DNA from: Aeromonas schubertii
GTDB lineage: Bacteria; Pseudomonadota; Gammaproteobacteria; Enterobacterales; Aeromonadaceae
Direction of reading: 5' to 3'
NCBI RefSeq assembly: GCF_000820105.1
Contig: NZ_CDDB01000001.1
Coordinates: 1-64,000 of the forward strand
DNA: 64,000 nucleotides
Positions 44,204 to 53,189 of the stretch are shown piece after piece. Position numbers and translations under genes: made by a program. The first letter of the stretch is position 1, and each line of letters opens with the position of its first letter. Below the pieces are notes generated by a model, which worked only from the letters and a program-made list of their open reading frames with translations, did not search any database and had not been told where the DNA came from.

Positions 44204-44375
44204 GCTGGCGGTGGGCCGCGCAGCCTGAATGCAGGCCAGCAGGGCGGCGGTTTCTCGTGCGTCCGATTACGCTTCGCTAATCGAACCTACGCCACTGACA
44301 AGATCCGGGTTGACGGCACGCCAGCAACGTAGGGTGCAATAAGCGGAGCGCATTGCGTCACTTTTGCACCTTCTG
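44204..44375 (-). repeat. decayed copy of the hsdS 3' end holding two opposed mini-repeats
   Basis: 44204-44250 and 44291-44325 match the last codons of hsdS (44465-44555) closely. Between them lies a 35-40-base element (about 44255-44290, GTGCGTCCGATTACGC ... CCTACG), and a related element in the opposite direction follows (about 44328-44375, CGTAGGGTGCAATAAGCGG). The elements look like the small GTAGGGTGCG-type intergenic repeats known from many gammaproteobacteria. The whole 44130-44427 gap holds no gene. Confidence 0.7.
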
Positions 44376-44427
44376 TTCGGCCATACTGTGGTGATATGGC
44401 GGTGTCATTCACGATGTTCATCACACC

Positions 44428-45810
44428 CTACGACGCGGCTTTTTTGGTTGCCCGTTTGCGCGGCTTGGCGGCGGCCCGCTCGGCCTGAATGCGGGCCAGC
44501 AGGGCGGCGGCGCTATGGTCACCGCTGATAAGATCCGGGTTGGCGGCGCGCCAGTCGGCGGTCAGCTCGCCACGAAACGCCTTGGCCAGAATGGCCTGGG
44601 TCAGCTTATCGACCCGCGCTTTGGCCGCCTTGGCCTGCTGCTCGATGGTATCGGCATAGGCAAAAAGTTGTTCCACCCGACGGACGATTTCGTTTTGCTC
44701 TTCCTTGTTTGGCAGTTTGCATTGGAATGTTCGCATTTTTTTTATTCCAAATGCAGCTTGAGAAGTTGAATTAGCCTGCTTAGCTATTTCATTCAAAGTG
44801 CTAGGTGATGATAAAAAGAACTGTAAATATTCTGGTGTCGCTACATGTTCAATTGGCTGAATTAAAATAACATTTGCAGACAAGGTGTAATCAATGCCAA
44901 TAGGTAAGATAGTTGCCTTGCCTAAAGTACCTATCTTTCCAAAGATAAAATCCCCAGCTTTTAATGTATATCTTTCGTTATGCTCTTTTAAAACATCAAA
45001 AGACACTTTCCTTGAATTTTCAAAATCTATAGAGCCATCCAGTTTCAAATCACCAATGCCAATGTAAGGTACGCCGCCGTCAACCGCTTTTGGAGTCCTA
45101 TGGCTTGGGTGAGGATCTATAATTTCAGCAGCTTCTTTAAGCTCTACTAACCTCCACCGTTCAACTCCCTTATTAAGTTCACGCCAATCTTCCGTCAGCT
45201 TGCCACTCACCGCAGCGGCCAGCACGGATTGACGGAAACGCTTGATAATATCCGGAATATGGGCCAGACGGACTTGGGTGGCCTCTACCTGAGCCAGCAA
45301 TGTATCAAGCCGGTCGGCAATTTCTTTTTGTTCTGCAAATGGAGGGATAACAAATGGTAATGTTTTTGCTGTTGCCCCAGAAATCTCTTTGAACGTCGTC
45401 CCTGTGCCAAGACTTTCAGCTAGCTCTCTAATGCTTTTTAAATAGAAGTACGCATAAGTCGGTACTATTTCATTTGTGAAAACAAAATTTTTAAAACCTT
45501 GATTTGTCGATATTTCATTTGCAGCAATAGCAACATAGCCAATGGGAGCTCTACTACTAAATAGTAAAGTACCCGCTGGCATTAATTTAGCTGAGCTCGT
45601 CGCCAGTCCTTTTTCGCTCAGGTCTCGACTACCATGGCTAATATATTTTTCCATGTGTCCGCTTAAATCTGCAGGCGTAAGCCAAGCAAACCCGCTCCCG
45701 GGTGCAGAAAAATTACTTTTATCATCAGCTTTTGGGGTACCGCCAGCAACAACATTTGCGATAGCGCCGATATTGCTCATTGCCCAAGTTGAGGGAATGT
45801 ATGCCTGCAT
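44428..45810 (-). CDS. hsdS: type I restriction-modification specificity subunit HsdS
   Basis: 460 residues. The ATG at 45810 overlaps the hsdM stop (TGATG); a GTG one codon earlier is possible. Two target-recognition domains are seen, each followed by a conserved helical spacer: PPFAEQKEIADRLDTLLAQVEATQ and LPNKEEQNEIVRRVEQLFAYAD (quoted in part). They read the two halves of a split DNA site and anchor HsdM and HsdR. Both recognition domains are AT-rich, while spacers and the C-terminal tail match host composition: the usual sign of domain swapping. A decayed copy of its 3' end lies just downstream. Confidence 0.93.
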   Translation of the reverse strand: MQAYIPSTWAMSNIGAIANVVAGGTPKADDKSNFSAPGSGFAWLTPADLSGHMEKYISHGSRDLSEKGLATSSAKLMPAGTLLFSSRAPIGYVAIAANEISTNQGFKNFVFTNEIVPTYAYFYLKSIRELAESLGTGTTFKEISGATAKTLPFVIPPFAEQKEIADRLDTLLAQVEATQVRLAHIPDIIKRFRQSVLAAAVSGKLTEDWRELNKGVERWRLVELKEAAEIIDPHPSHRTPKAVDGGVPYIGIGDLKLDGSIDFENSRKVSFDVLKEHNERYTLKAGDFIFGKIGTLGKATILPIGIDYTLSANVILIQPIEHVATPEYLQFFLSSPSTLNEIAKQANSTSQAAFGIKKMRTFQCKLPNKEEQNEIVRRVEQLFAYADTIEQQAKAAKARVDKLTQAILAKAFRGELTADWRAANPDLISGDHSAAALLARIQAERAAAKPRKRATKKAAS

Positions 45811-47330
45811 CACGCCATCCCCTCCAGCGCCTTAACCAGATCCTGCAATTCGGCCAGCGCCGCTTCCAGCTCGGCTTTGGCCTCATTGGCCAGCGCCAGC
45901 GGCTCCGGCAAGTCGGCCGCATCGACGCTGTTTTGGTCCTTCAGCCAGCTGATATCCAGCGAATCGCCCTTGCTATCGCGGATCCACGCCCGGTCAAAAC
46001 AGCGCCAGCGCCCCTGCTCTGGTGCGTCACCCTGATCGGCAGCCGATTCTGTCAGCTCGGTAAAGCTGTACTCCCCCTCGCTGCGTGGGCTCTGACCATT
46101 GGGATTTGTGCCGTAGACCCGCTCGAAGGGGGCGAGGTGGGCCTCGCTAAAGGGGGTGCGCTTGCCAAAGCTCGGCATATTGGCGCGCAGATCGTAAACC
46201 CAGACAGCCTGGGTGCAGCCTTCCTGCTGATGGGGGTCAGCGGCGCTCCCTTTTTGGAAGAAGAGCACATTGGTCTTGACCCCCTGGGCGTAGAAGATGC
46301 CGGTGGGCAGGCGCAAGATGGTGTGCAGGTTGCATTTTTCCATCAGATCGCGGCGCACCTCTGTGCCGACCCCGGCTTCAAACAGCACGTTGTCGGGCAG
46401 CACCACGGCGGCGCGGCCACCGGGCTTGAGGCCGCGATAGATATGCTGCAAGAAGGCGAGCTGCTTGTTGCTGGTCTTGTAGGTGAGATCGTCGCGGGTA
46501 TTGCTGGCCTCGCCCCCCTTGCTGGTGCCAAAGGGGGGGTTGGCGAGGATGACATCGACCTTGGGCAAGGCGGCGCCTGCTTGCCCCAGGGCATTGCCAA
46601 GGTGCACCACCCCCTCTTCATCCCCTTCCATGCCGTGCAGCAGGCAGTTCATCAGGGCGAGGCGACGGGTATTGGGCACCAGCTCGACCCCGATAAAGGC
46701 GCGGTTCTTCTGGAATGCCTGCTCGGCCTTGCCAAGGTCGTAGAGATCGTCGGTCTGGCTCTTGATGTACTGGTCGGCGGCGATAAGAAAACCGGCGGTG
46801 CCGGCGGCCGGGTCTTGAATCACCTCCCCCGCCTTGGGCTGGAGGCAGCGCACCATGCTGTTGATTAAGCTCCGCGGGGTGAAGTATTGGCCGGCGCCGG
46901 ATTTGGTTTCGCCGGCGTTTTTCTCCAGCAGCCCTTCATACAGATCCCCCAGACCATCTTGTTTGGCGTTGAACCAGTCAATCTGATCGAGGGTCTTGAT
47001 CATCTGCTCCAGATGGCGCGGCTCGCGCAGCCGGGTCTGGGCATCGGCATAGATGGCGGCGATCAGGGGATCATGGTCTTTGGCGAGATCCACCAGCATC
47101 TGGCGATAGTGGTTGAGCAGGTTGATGCCGGAGCGGTTGGCCAGCTCAGGCCAGCGGCAATGTTCGGGTAGGGTGTGGGCGGCCAGAAGGCCCGCCTCTT
47201 CGTTTTCGTGCACCATCTTGATAAACAGCAGCAACACCAGCTCGGTGACATAGTCGGAGTAGTTGATGCCGTCGTCACGCAGGACGTCACAGAGGTTCCA
47301 CAGTTTTTGAACAATATCGTTGTTGCGCAT
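45810..47330 (-). CDS. hsdM: type I restriction-modification methyltransferase HsdM
   Basis: 506 residues from the ATG at 47330 (MRNNDIVQKLWNLC). N6-adenine methyltransferase motifs are complete: motif I DPAAGTAGFLI (173-183) and motif IV NPPFG (264-268); the N-terminal helical domain with YVTELVLLLFIKM and GQYFTPRSLI is typical. With HsdS it forms the modification enzyme; with HsdR the restriction complex. It starts 14 bases after the fic stop and overlaps hsdS, so fic-hsdM-hsdS is one transcription unit. Confidence 0.96.
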   Translation of the reverse strand: MRNNDIVQKLWNLCDVLRDDGINYSDYVTELVLLLFIKMVHENEEAGLLAAHTLPEHCRWPELANRSGINLLNHYRQMLVDLAKDHDPLIAAIYADAQTRLREPRHLEQMIKTLDQIDWFNAKQDGLGDLYEGLLEKNAGETKSGAGQYFTPRSLINSMVRCLQPKAGEVIQDPAAGTAGFLIAADQYIKSQTDDLYDLGKAEQAFQKNRAFIGVELVPNTRRLALMNCLLHGMEGDEEGVVHLGNALGQAGAALPKVDVILANPPFGTSKGGEASNTRDDLTYKTSNKQLAFLQHIYRGLKPGGRAAVVLPDNVLFEAGVGTEVRRDLMEKCNLHTILRLPTGIFYAQGVKTNVLFFQKGSAADPHQQEGCTQAVWVYDLRANMPSFGKRTPFSEAHLAPFERVYGTNPNGQSPRSEGEYSFTELTESAADQGDAPEQGRWRCFDRAWIRDSKGDSLDISWLKDQNSVDAADLPEPLALANEAKAELEAALAELQDLVKALEGMA

Positions 47331-47344
47331 GGGAGTTCCGATTC

Positions 47345-48415
47345 TTAACTGTGCGCCGCCAGAAGGGCACACAGAGGCTGGTTGATGTAGTAGTTGCCGC
47401 GACCAATCTTTTGTTTTTGCAAGAATCCATGCTCGACCAGCAGATCCAGATAGCGGGTGGCGGTGATGCGGGTCACATCAAGATCGCTCATGACAAAGTC
47501 GATCTTGGTGTAGGGGTGGTTGAAAAGGTTGTTAAGCAGATCCTGGCTGTAGATCTTGGGTAATCGCTCGCGAATGCCCTGCTTATAGCTGGCCATCAGC
47601 TCCTTGATGCCGGTGATAAGGGCGATGGTGCTCTGGGCCGTGTCGATCACCGCATCGAGCATGTAGAGCAGCCAGGGCTCCCAGTCTCCGCTGTCGCGCA
47701 CCGCTTGCAGCTCTCGGTAATAGCGCCCCTTGTCGTGGATAAAGTAGCGGCTTAAATAGAGCACCGGCAGGTTGAGCAGCCCTTGAGCCACCAGATAGAG
47801 CAGATTGAGGATACGGCCGGTGCGGCCATTACCGTCATAGAAGGGGTGAATGCTCTCGAACTGGTGGTGGATGATGGCCATCTTGACCAGCGGATCGGCA
47901 TCGCAGAGCTCATCGTCATTGATATAGCGCACCAGGTTATCCATCAGGGCGGCTATCTCGTCACCGTGTTGTGGCGGGGTGTAGATCACCTCGCCGGTGC
48001 GGGCGTTCTTGAGATCGGTGCCGGGCAGGCGGCGCAGACCTGCGCGGTTTTTCTCCAGACACTGCTGCACGGCCAGAATGTCGGCCAGCCGGATCAGCTG
48101 CTGGCGGCGCACAGTAGCAAAGCCCTGTTTGAGGGCGGCGGCATAGTCTTGCACCTCTTTGGTGGCCGGATTGACCGCCTCTTCAAACAGGTTGGCGCGA
48201 TAGAGATCATCGTGAGTGGTGATGATGTTCTCGATCTCCGAGCTGTTTTTTGCCTCTTGCAGCGACAGGGTATTGATGAGGATCCCTTCGTTGGGGATGC
48301 TGGCGGCCACTCCTTTGAGTTCGGCCAGGTAGCGGTGGGCCTCGGCGCTCTTTTTGAGCACGGCGCGGCTCTCGAGCTCGGCGATATTGGCCAGCGGCAG
48401 CGGGGTGATAGGCAT
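47345..48415 (-). CDS. Fic family protein with C-terminal winged helix, inside the type I operon
   Basis: 356 residues. The Fic active site is complete: HPFYDGNGRTGR (190-201) with the catalytic His190. An N-terminal inhibitory motif S-S-E-I-E-N (58-63), matching (S/T)xxxE(G/N), marks a self-inhibited class II Fic enzyme. Fic enzymes usually transfer AMP to a target protein. The C-terminus (about 295-350, YTKIDFVMSDLDVTRITATR and LDLLVEHGFLQ) is a winged helix, so it may also bind DNA, possibly the palindrome just upstream. First gene of the fic-hsdM-hsdS unit. Its target and any role in defence are unknown. Confidence 0.88.
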   Translation of the reverse strand: MPITPLPLANIAELESRAVLKKSAEAHRYLAELKGVAASIPNEGILINTLSLQEAKNSSEIENIITTHDDLYRANLFEEAVNPATKEVQDYAAALKQGFATVRRQQLIRLADILAVQQCLEKNRAGLRRLPGTDLKNARTGEVIYTPPQHGDEIAALMDNLVRYINDDELCDADPLVKMAIIHHQFESIHPFYDGNGRTGRILNLLYLVAQGLLNLPVLYLSRYFIHDKGRYYRELQAVRDSGDWEPWLLYMLDAVIDTAQSTIALITGIKELMASYKQGIRERLPKIYSQDLLNNLFNHPYTKIDFVMSDLDVTRITATRYLDLLVEHGFLQKQKIGRGNYYINQPLCALLAAHS

Positions 48416-48430
48416 AGAAAAGTCCCCTGT

Positions 48431-48481
48431 TTTCTACATGTCGGCGATTGTATGTATAGAAATCTTAATTTTCTATACATA
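48431..48481. promoter_or_regulatory. 12-bp inverted repeat with a third half-site ahead of fic-hsdM-hsdS
   Basis: TATGTATAGAAA (48451-48462) and TTTCTATACATA (48470-48481) are exact reverse complements around a seven-base loop, and TTTCTACATG (48431-48440) repeats the half-site. On the minus strand a TACAAT -10 element (48454-48449) lies at its edge, so a bound protein would cover the promoter. The winged helix of Fic is the nearest candidate regulator. Confidence 0.65.
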
Positions 48482-48540
48482 TGGCGACCCGCCTGAATAA
48501 AAAGGGCCTGTTTCTGTACCGGTTTGGCCGGTGCCGCGTG

Positions 48541-51500
48541 TCAGGCGACTTGCCAGAGCGCATCGCCCAGCTGATCCAGCAGTTTATCCAGCTGCCTGCC
48601 GAGCAGGCCATCGAGCCGCTTGGCACCGCCATCATCGGCGAAGCGCTCGTTGATAAAGTCGCGATCGACGATCACCTCGTGGACCAGCTGCTTGGCCAGA
48701 CGATCCAGCCATTTGCGCTGGACGGGCGTCCAGCTCTGGCTGCGGTAGATCTGCTCCATCGCCAGCCGTACCCGCTCGCTATAGGGGACAAGCGGCTTGC
48801 CAAGGGCGGCGCGGCGAATATGACCTATGATGCTGGCGGCGATATCCTGATTGGTCTGGCTGCGCCAGGCACTCTGCAAGTTGGCCTCTTTGAAGCCGGC
48901 GCCATCGAGCAGCAGCTTGATCTCTTTGAGCTGGGCCCGGGTGAGATCGCGCGGGGCGTTGACGACCGCCATCAGCGCCGCATTGCTGTTGACCTGCTGA
49001 CGGATAAAGTCGGCGAAGCCATCGAGATAATCCTCTGGCCTGCCATAGGTGCCGTAGCTCTGTTCGCGCTGGGTGAGCGTGTCTTGATGATCTGAAATCA
49101 CCGGGCGATATTCGCTGCCCACCAGCGCTTCAACCGCAGCCAGTTCACTGAGCAGGGTGATGTGTTGACGCAAGAAGTCACTGGCCTGCTTGGGCCCAAG
49201 CTGGTGGAGATGCTGATGGAGCTTGTCAGGTGGTACTCCCCACTCTTGCCCCAATTCAGCCAGCTTCTGCTTTAAGGGCGGATAACGATCGGCCTTGCCG
49301 TCTGCCTTGCGCAGTACCCGCATCAGCTTCTGGCTGAGCTGGCTCAAAATGGTATCGGCCTGGCTTTGGCCCGGTTCGTCCCCTGCGACGGCAAGAGCTT
49401 GCTCCAGAGATTGTGGGTCGCTCAGCTCACCGACCAACTGCGCCAGGGTGATATCGGGGTTTTTGACCAGCGGCTGCATGGTGTTGACCTCGGCCAGTGC
49501 GGCATAGATATCCACCGGGTCATAGATGCGAAACACCGTCTTGCCTATCTCATCGCAACGACGGGTCGCCCGTCCCATCATCTGCTCATAGAGGATCCGT
49601 GACTTGACCCGACGCATAAAGACCAGATTGCAGATCTTGGGCACATCGATGCCGGTGGTGAGCAGGTCAACCGTGATGGCGATATTGGGGTAGCGTTCGT
49701 TCTTGTAGCGGCTGATGAGGGTACTCACCTTGTCGCTCTTGCCGGTGATTTTGGCGACCGCCTCCTGGTTATAGTTATCCCCATAAAGGGTGTTGAACTC
49801 GACATCCAATAGCCGTTTGACCATGTCGGCATGGTTATCGGTGGCACAGAAGATCATGGTCTTTTCATCCCCAAAGGGATCGAGCTCTTGTGCCAGCGCC
49901 TCACAGATGACCTGATTGAAGGATTCGTTGATCACCCGTTTGTTGAAGGCGTCCACCTCGAAGTTGAGATCGTCTTCCAACTCGGTCGTTTCAATCGCGC
50001 CGGTGCGGGTATCGATCGCCGTTACCTTCTCACCCTTGCTAAACGCGATCCCGTTTTTGCTCAGCTCGGTCTGGAAACGGATCGGTGATTCATGGTCGAT
50101 CAGCCAGTCATCGGCCACCGCCTCGCGGTAGGAGTAGAGGTAGACCGGCTTGCCGAAAATCTCGCTGGTGTGTTTTGCCGGGGTGGCGGTGAGGCCAATT
50201 TTGACCGCATCGAAGTAGTCGAGCACCCGGCGATAGCTTGAGAGATATTGCGCGGCATCTCGGGTCGAGAGTTCCCCTTCGGTCATCTCCTGATCGAGGG
50301 CGTAACCCCGGTGGGCTTCGTCCACTATGATGCAGTCGAATTCGTCGATCGGTGGGGGATTATCGCTGGCAAAGGTGCGCTTCACCATGGCCTGCACCGT
50401 GGCCACCTGAACGCGCGTTTCGGCTTGCGCCGCCATATCCCCGAGCTCTGCAATGTTGTAAGCCGACCAGAGGGTCTGGTTTTGCTCAAGGGGCGCCTCT
50501 TTGAAATCTTTCAAGGCCTGCTCGCCCAGGGCGGTTCTGTCGACCAGAAAGAGGATGCGGCGAAACCGCTCGGCCTTGAGAAAGCGATAGAGCAGACCAA
50601 TGATGGTGCGGGTCTTGCCCGTCCCCGTTGCCATGGCCAGCAAACAGTTGCGCTGATCGTGTGCCAGCGCCGTCTCTACCGCTTCGATGGCTTTTTGCTG
50701 GTAGGGTCTGAGCTTGAGGTAGGCAAATCCCTCCTCTTTGAGGGTGTGCTCGGCCTGCTCGCGGCTGCGCTTGAGCAGATCCAGCAATCCCTCCGGCGAG
50801 TGGAACTGCTGCAAGGGGCGAGCGAGATTGCTCGGGTGACGGGCATCACGAAACCAGATGCCGGACTGTTCGGCCAGCTGCTTGACGTAGGGGCGCCCAT
50901 TGCAGGAGTAGAGATAGGGGAGCTGATAGTGATCTCCCTGGCCATCAGACCAAGGGGATGAACGCCCCTCTTGCGTCCAGGGGCCAACCATCGATCCCGC
51001 GAGGGCAAACCCTTTGCTGTAGCGGCCCGCCTGGGGGATCTTGCCGGCCACATTGGTATTCATCTTTTTCGCTTCGACGGCAGCAACCGGCATCAGGCCG
51101 ATAAAAAGCACATAGTCAGCCCGGCCCTTCTCACCGTTATGCAGGGTAGGCCACTCGGCAATGGCCATATTGCGCCCTTTTTGCGGACGAGCCCCCTTGC
51201 GGTAATCGAGCTGTTCGGAGTCAGCTTCCCAGCCCGCCTCTTGCAACTGCTGGTCGATGAGAATGCGGGTGCTGCTTTCGTCGAGAGAGAGGGTATCGGT
51301 GATCCGTCTGGCTTTGCTGGCAAGTGTTTGCAATGCCAGGGTCGCCTGCTGCTTGGCCTCGTCACTTTGTTGCTCTAGTTGCTGTTGCAATTCGGCCAGG
51401 CGACGTTCGAACTCCTGCTGCTGGGCCGCCAATGCGGCTTGGTGAGCCTTGGCCTGGGAGGCAAGCTCTCTGGCCTCCTGATCCATCAGCTCGGCGAGCT

Positions 51501-52056
51501 CTTGGTACTCCCTTTTCTCCCGCGCCAGTAACTCAGCCAACTCCTGATTCTGATCAAGCTGGCTGCTGGCACTGGTGAGCTCGTCTTTGAGCTTGGCTAT
51601 CTGCTCCTGCAATTGACTCAGCTCGGCACTGGGATCGTCGGGAACGATAAAGGGCTCGGGCTTGAACTGTTCGCTGCCTTGGCCAAAGAAGCGGTGATAC
51701 CAAACGGCCAGGTCTCGAGCGACTTTCAGACCGGCCAGCGCCTCTTTGTGGCGGGTTCTGAACTGATGTACCGCATGGTTGCCTGCTTTGCGCAGCCCAT
51801 GGAAGAGGTTCATCACGATAGGCTCCAGCGACAACTCGCGACCTATCAAATAGAGCAGCTCGGCTTGCGTCGTCTGAGGCTGTGCGGCGATGCTGCAGCG
51901 CATGGCAATGTCCTGGGCCAAGGCCTCGCTCAGTTGACGCAGTTTGACCAGGGTCGTGTTGGGATCGCTGGCGAATGCTCGTTCTGCCCCTTGCGCCAGT
52001 TCGAGCAAAATGGGTTCATGGGCCTTCAGGAAATAGAAATTGCTGCGCTCGCTCAT
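48541..52056 (-). CDS. hsdR: type I restriction enzyme subunit HsdR
   Basis: 1171 residues from ATG 52056 (MSERSNFYF), two bases after the mrr stop and with GGAAGAG upstream. Order: DUF4145-like N-terminal domain, Gln/Glu-rich coiled coil (about 150-250), nuclease domain with RADYVLF and AAVEAKKM (PD-ExK type, about 313-332), then the SF2 motor with Walker A AMATGTGKTRT (about 477), DEAHRGYA and a helicase C-terminal region (TTGIDVPKICNLVFMRR). It translocates and cuts unmethylated DNA. Unlike the classical order it is upstream of fic-hsdM-hsdS and has its own unit with mrr. Confidence 0.95.
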   Translation of the reverse strand: MSERSNFYFLKAHEPILLELAQGAERAFASDPNTTLVKLRQLSEALAQDIAMRCSIAAQPQTTQAELLYLIGRELSLEPIVMNLFHGLRKAGNHAVHQFRTRHKEALAGLKVARDLAVWYHRFFGQGSEQFKPEPFIVPDDPSAELSQLQEQIAKLKDELTSASSQLDQNQELAELLAREKREYQELAELMDQEARELASQAKAHQAALAAQQQEFERRLAELQQQLEQQSDEAKQQATLALQTLASKARRITDTLSLDESSTRILIDQQLQEAGWEADSEQLDYRKGARPQKGRNMAIAEWPTLHNGEKGRADYVLFIGLMPVAAVEAKKMNTNVAGKIPQAGRYSKGFALAGSMVGPWTQEGRSSPWSDGQGDHYQLPYLYSCNGRPYVKQLAEQSGIWFRDARHPSNLARPLQQFHSPEGLLDLLKRSREQAEHTLKEEGFAYLKLRPYQQKAIEAVETALAHDQRNCLLAMATGTGKTRTIIGLLYRFLKAERFRRILFLVDRTALGEQALKDFKEAPLEQNQTLWSAYNIAELGDMAAQAETRVQVATVQAMVKRTFASDNPPPIDEFDCIIVDEAHRGYALDQEMTEGELSTRDAAQYLSSYRRVLDYFDAVKIGLTATPAKHTSEIFGKPVYLYSYREAVADDWLIDHESPIRFQTELSKNGIAFSKGEKVTAIDTRTGAIETTELEDDLNFEVDAFNKRVINESFNQVICEALAQELDPFGDEKTMIFCATDNHADMVKRLLDVEFNTLYGDNYNQEAVAKITGKSDKVSTLISRYKNERYPNIAITVDLLTTGIDVPKICNLVFMRRVKSRILYEQMMGRATRRCDEIGKTVFRIYDPVDIYAALAEVNTMQPLVKNPDITLAQLVGELSDPQSLEQALAVAGDEPGQSQADTILSQLSQKLMRVLRKADGKADRYPPLKQKLAELGQEWGVPPDKLHQHLHQLGPKQASDFLRQHITLLSELAAVEALVGSEYRPVISDHQDTLTQREQSYGTYGRPEDYLDGFADFIRQQVNSNAALMAVVNAPRDLTRAQLKEIKLLLDGAGFKEANLQSAWRSQTNQDIAASIIGHIRRAALGKPLVPYSERVRLAMEQIYRSQSWTPVQRKWLDRLAKQLVHEVIVDRDFINERFADDGGAKRLDGLLGRQLDKLLDQLGDALWQVA

Positions 52057-52058
52057 GG

Positions 52059-52997
52059 TCACTCTTCCAGAAAGTAATCCGAATCCAGGGTCTTGATGGT
52101 GAGGGTCTGGCGAACAGTGACGCCGACCCCGTATTCGATCATCAATGCGGCCAGATGGGCGCCGTCGATCAGCACGATGCGCTTCTCTATCAGCCCCACA
52201 TACTCTTGCGCCTCACGGCTAAAGCTGGAGGTGGTGATAAAGACCCCCTTGCGGGCGCGGTGTAGATCGAGCGCCCCGGCAAAGGCCTGGATCTCGGGTC
52301 GGCCCACTGTCTTGTCGGTGTAACGCTTGGCCTGCAGGTAGATAGAGTCGAGACCCAGCCTGTCTTCCTTGATGATGCCGTCAATCCCGCCATCGCTTTG
52401 GTAGCGGGTGGTGCGGGCCGCATCCTGCTGGCTGCCGCCATAGCCCATGGCCACCATCAGATCGACCACCAGTTGTTCGAAGAAGCGAGGGGAAAGGCCC
52501 AGGATCTCGGCCAGCAGGTCATCGGCAAGGGAGCGGTTGATGGCGGCCAGCGCCTGCTCAATTTGCTCTTGCGGCGTGCTGGCCTGCTCGGGTTCTTGCG
52601 CCTCTGCGCCATTGGGTAGCGCCGCTGGCAAGCTGCCGGTGCTTTCACCAGAGGCCAGGGTAAAGGCCACAAACTCGCCGAATTGGGCCAGATAGTGGTT
52701 GTCGATGGTCTGACCCGACGCCAGAGCCGCCTTGCCCCGTTCGGTAATAAGACAGAGGCCCCGCTTGGGCTGCTCGATAAGGCCCGCCTTCACCAGATAG
52801 GTCTTGGCCCAGCTAACTCGGATATAGGCAACCCCATGGCGACCGCTTGGTGATTTTTCTGCCAGCTGTTCGGGTGTAAAGGCGTAGTGATCGCAGACGG
52901 CCTGATAGACCTGGTGCAGGGGGAGGGGGTCGCCACTTTGCAGTACTGAAAGTACCACGGGCATCATGCGCTCATAGCTTGGGATGGCATCACTCAT
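52059..52997 (-). CDS. mrr: Mrr-type restriction endonuclease
   Basis: 312 residues. N-terminal Mrr_N winged-helix region (to about 95: VAYIRVSWAKTYLVKAGLI) and C-terminal Mrr catalytic domain with Asp206 in DGGIDGII and Gln222-Ala-Lys224 in LQAKRY, the D-QxK form of the PD-(D/E)XK fold. Mrr enzymes cut modified DNA. It precedes hsdR by two bases, so the two are made together; a type IV-like nuclease joined to a type I enzyme would guard against both modified and unmodified phage DNA. It is the island gene nearest to ssrA. Confidence 0.9.
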   Translation of the reverse strand: MSDAIPSYERMMPVVLSVLQSGDPLPLHQVYQAVCDHYAFTPEQLAEKSPSGRHGVAYIRVSWAKTYLVKAGLIEQPKRGLCLITERGKAALASGQTIDNHYLAQFGEFVAFTLASGESTGSLPAALPNGAEAQEPEQASTPQEQIEQALAAINRSLADDLLAEILGLSPRFFEQLVVDLMVAMGYGGSQQDAARTTRYQSDGGIDGIIKEDRLGLDSIYLQAKRYTDKTVGRPEIQAFAGALDLHRARKGVFITTSSFSREAQEYVGLIEKRIVLIDGAHLAALMIEYGVGVTVRQTLTIKTLDSDYFLEE

Positions 52998-53150
52998 AAG
53001 GGCGTCACTGGGCTCGACACAACATGGGGCGCTATCATCGCATAAAACCCTGGCGCTGGGTTTGATCCCGGACTCAAAAGGTCTCTAAACACTGGCCATA
53101 TCAAGGCAATGGAGTGGTGAGTGAGCCGCAGGGAACGCCGGGGAAAACAA

Positions 53151-53180
53151 AAAGGGCCACCTCTTGCGAAGTGGCCCTTT
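53151..53180 (-). terminator. ssrA terminator
   Basis: AAAGGGCCAC / GTGGCCCTTT stem with a ten-base loop; on the minus strand it continues into TTGTTTTCC. It begins ten bases beyond the CCA end of the tmRNA. Confidence 0.9.
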
Positions 53181-53189
53181 CCAAACGTT

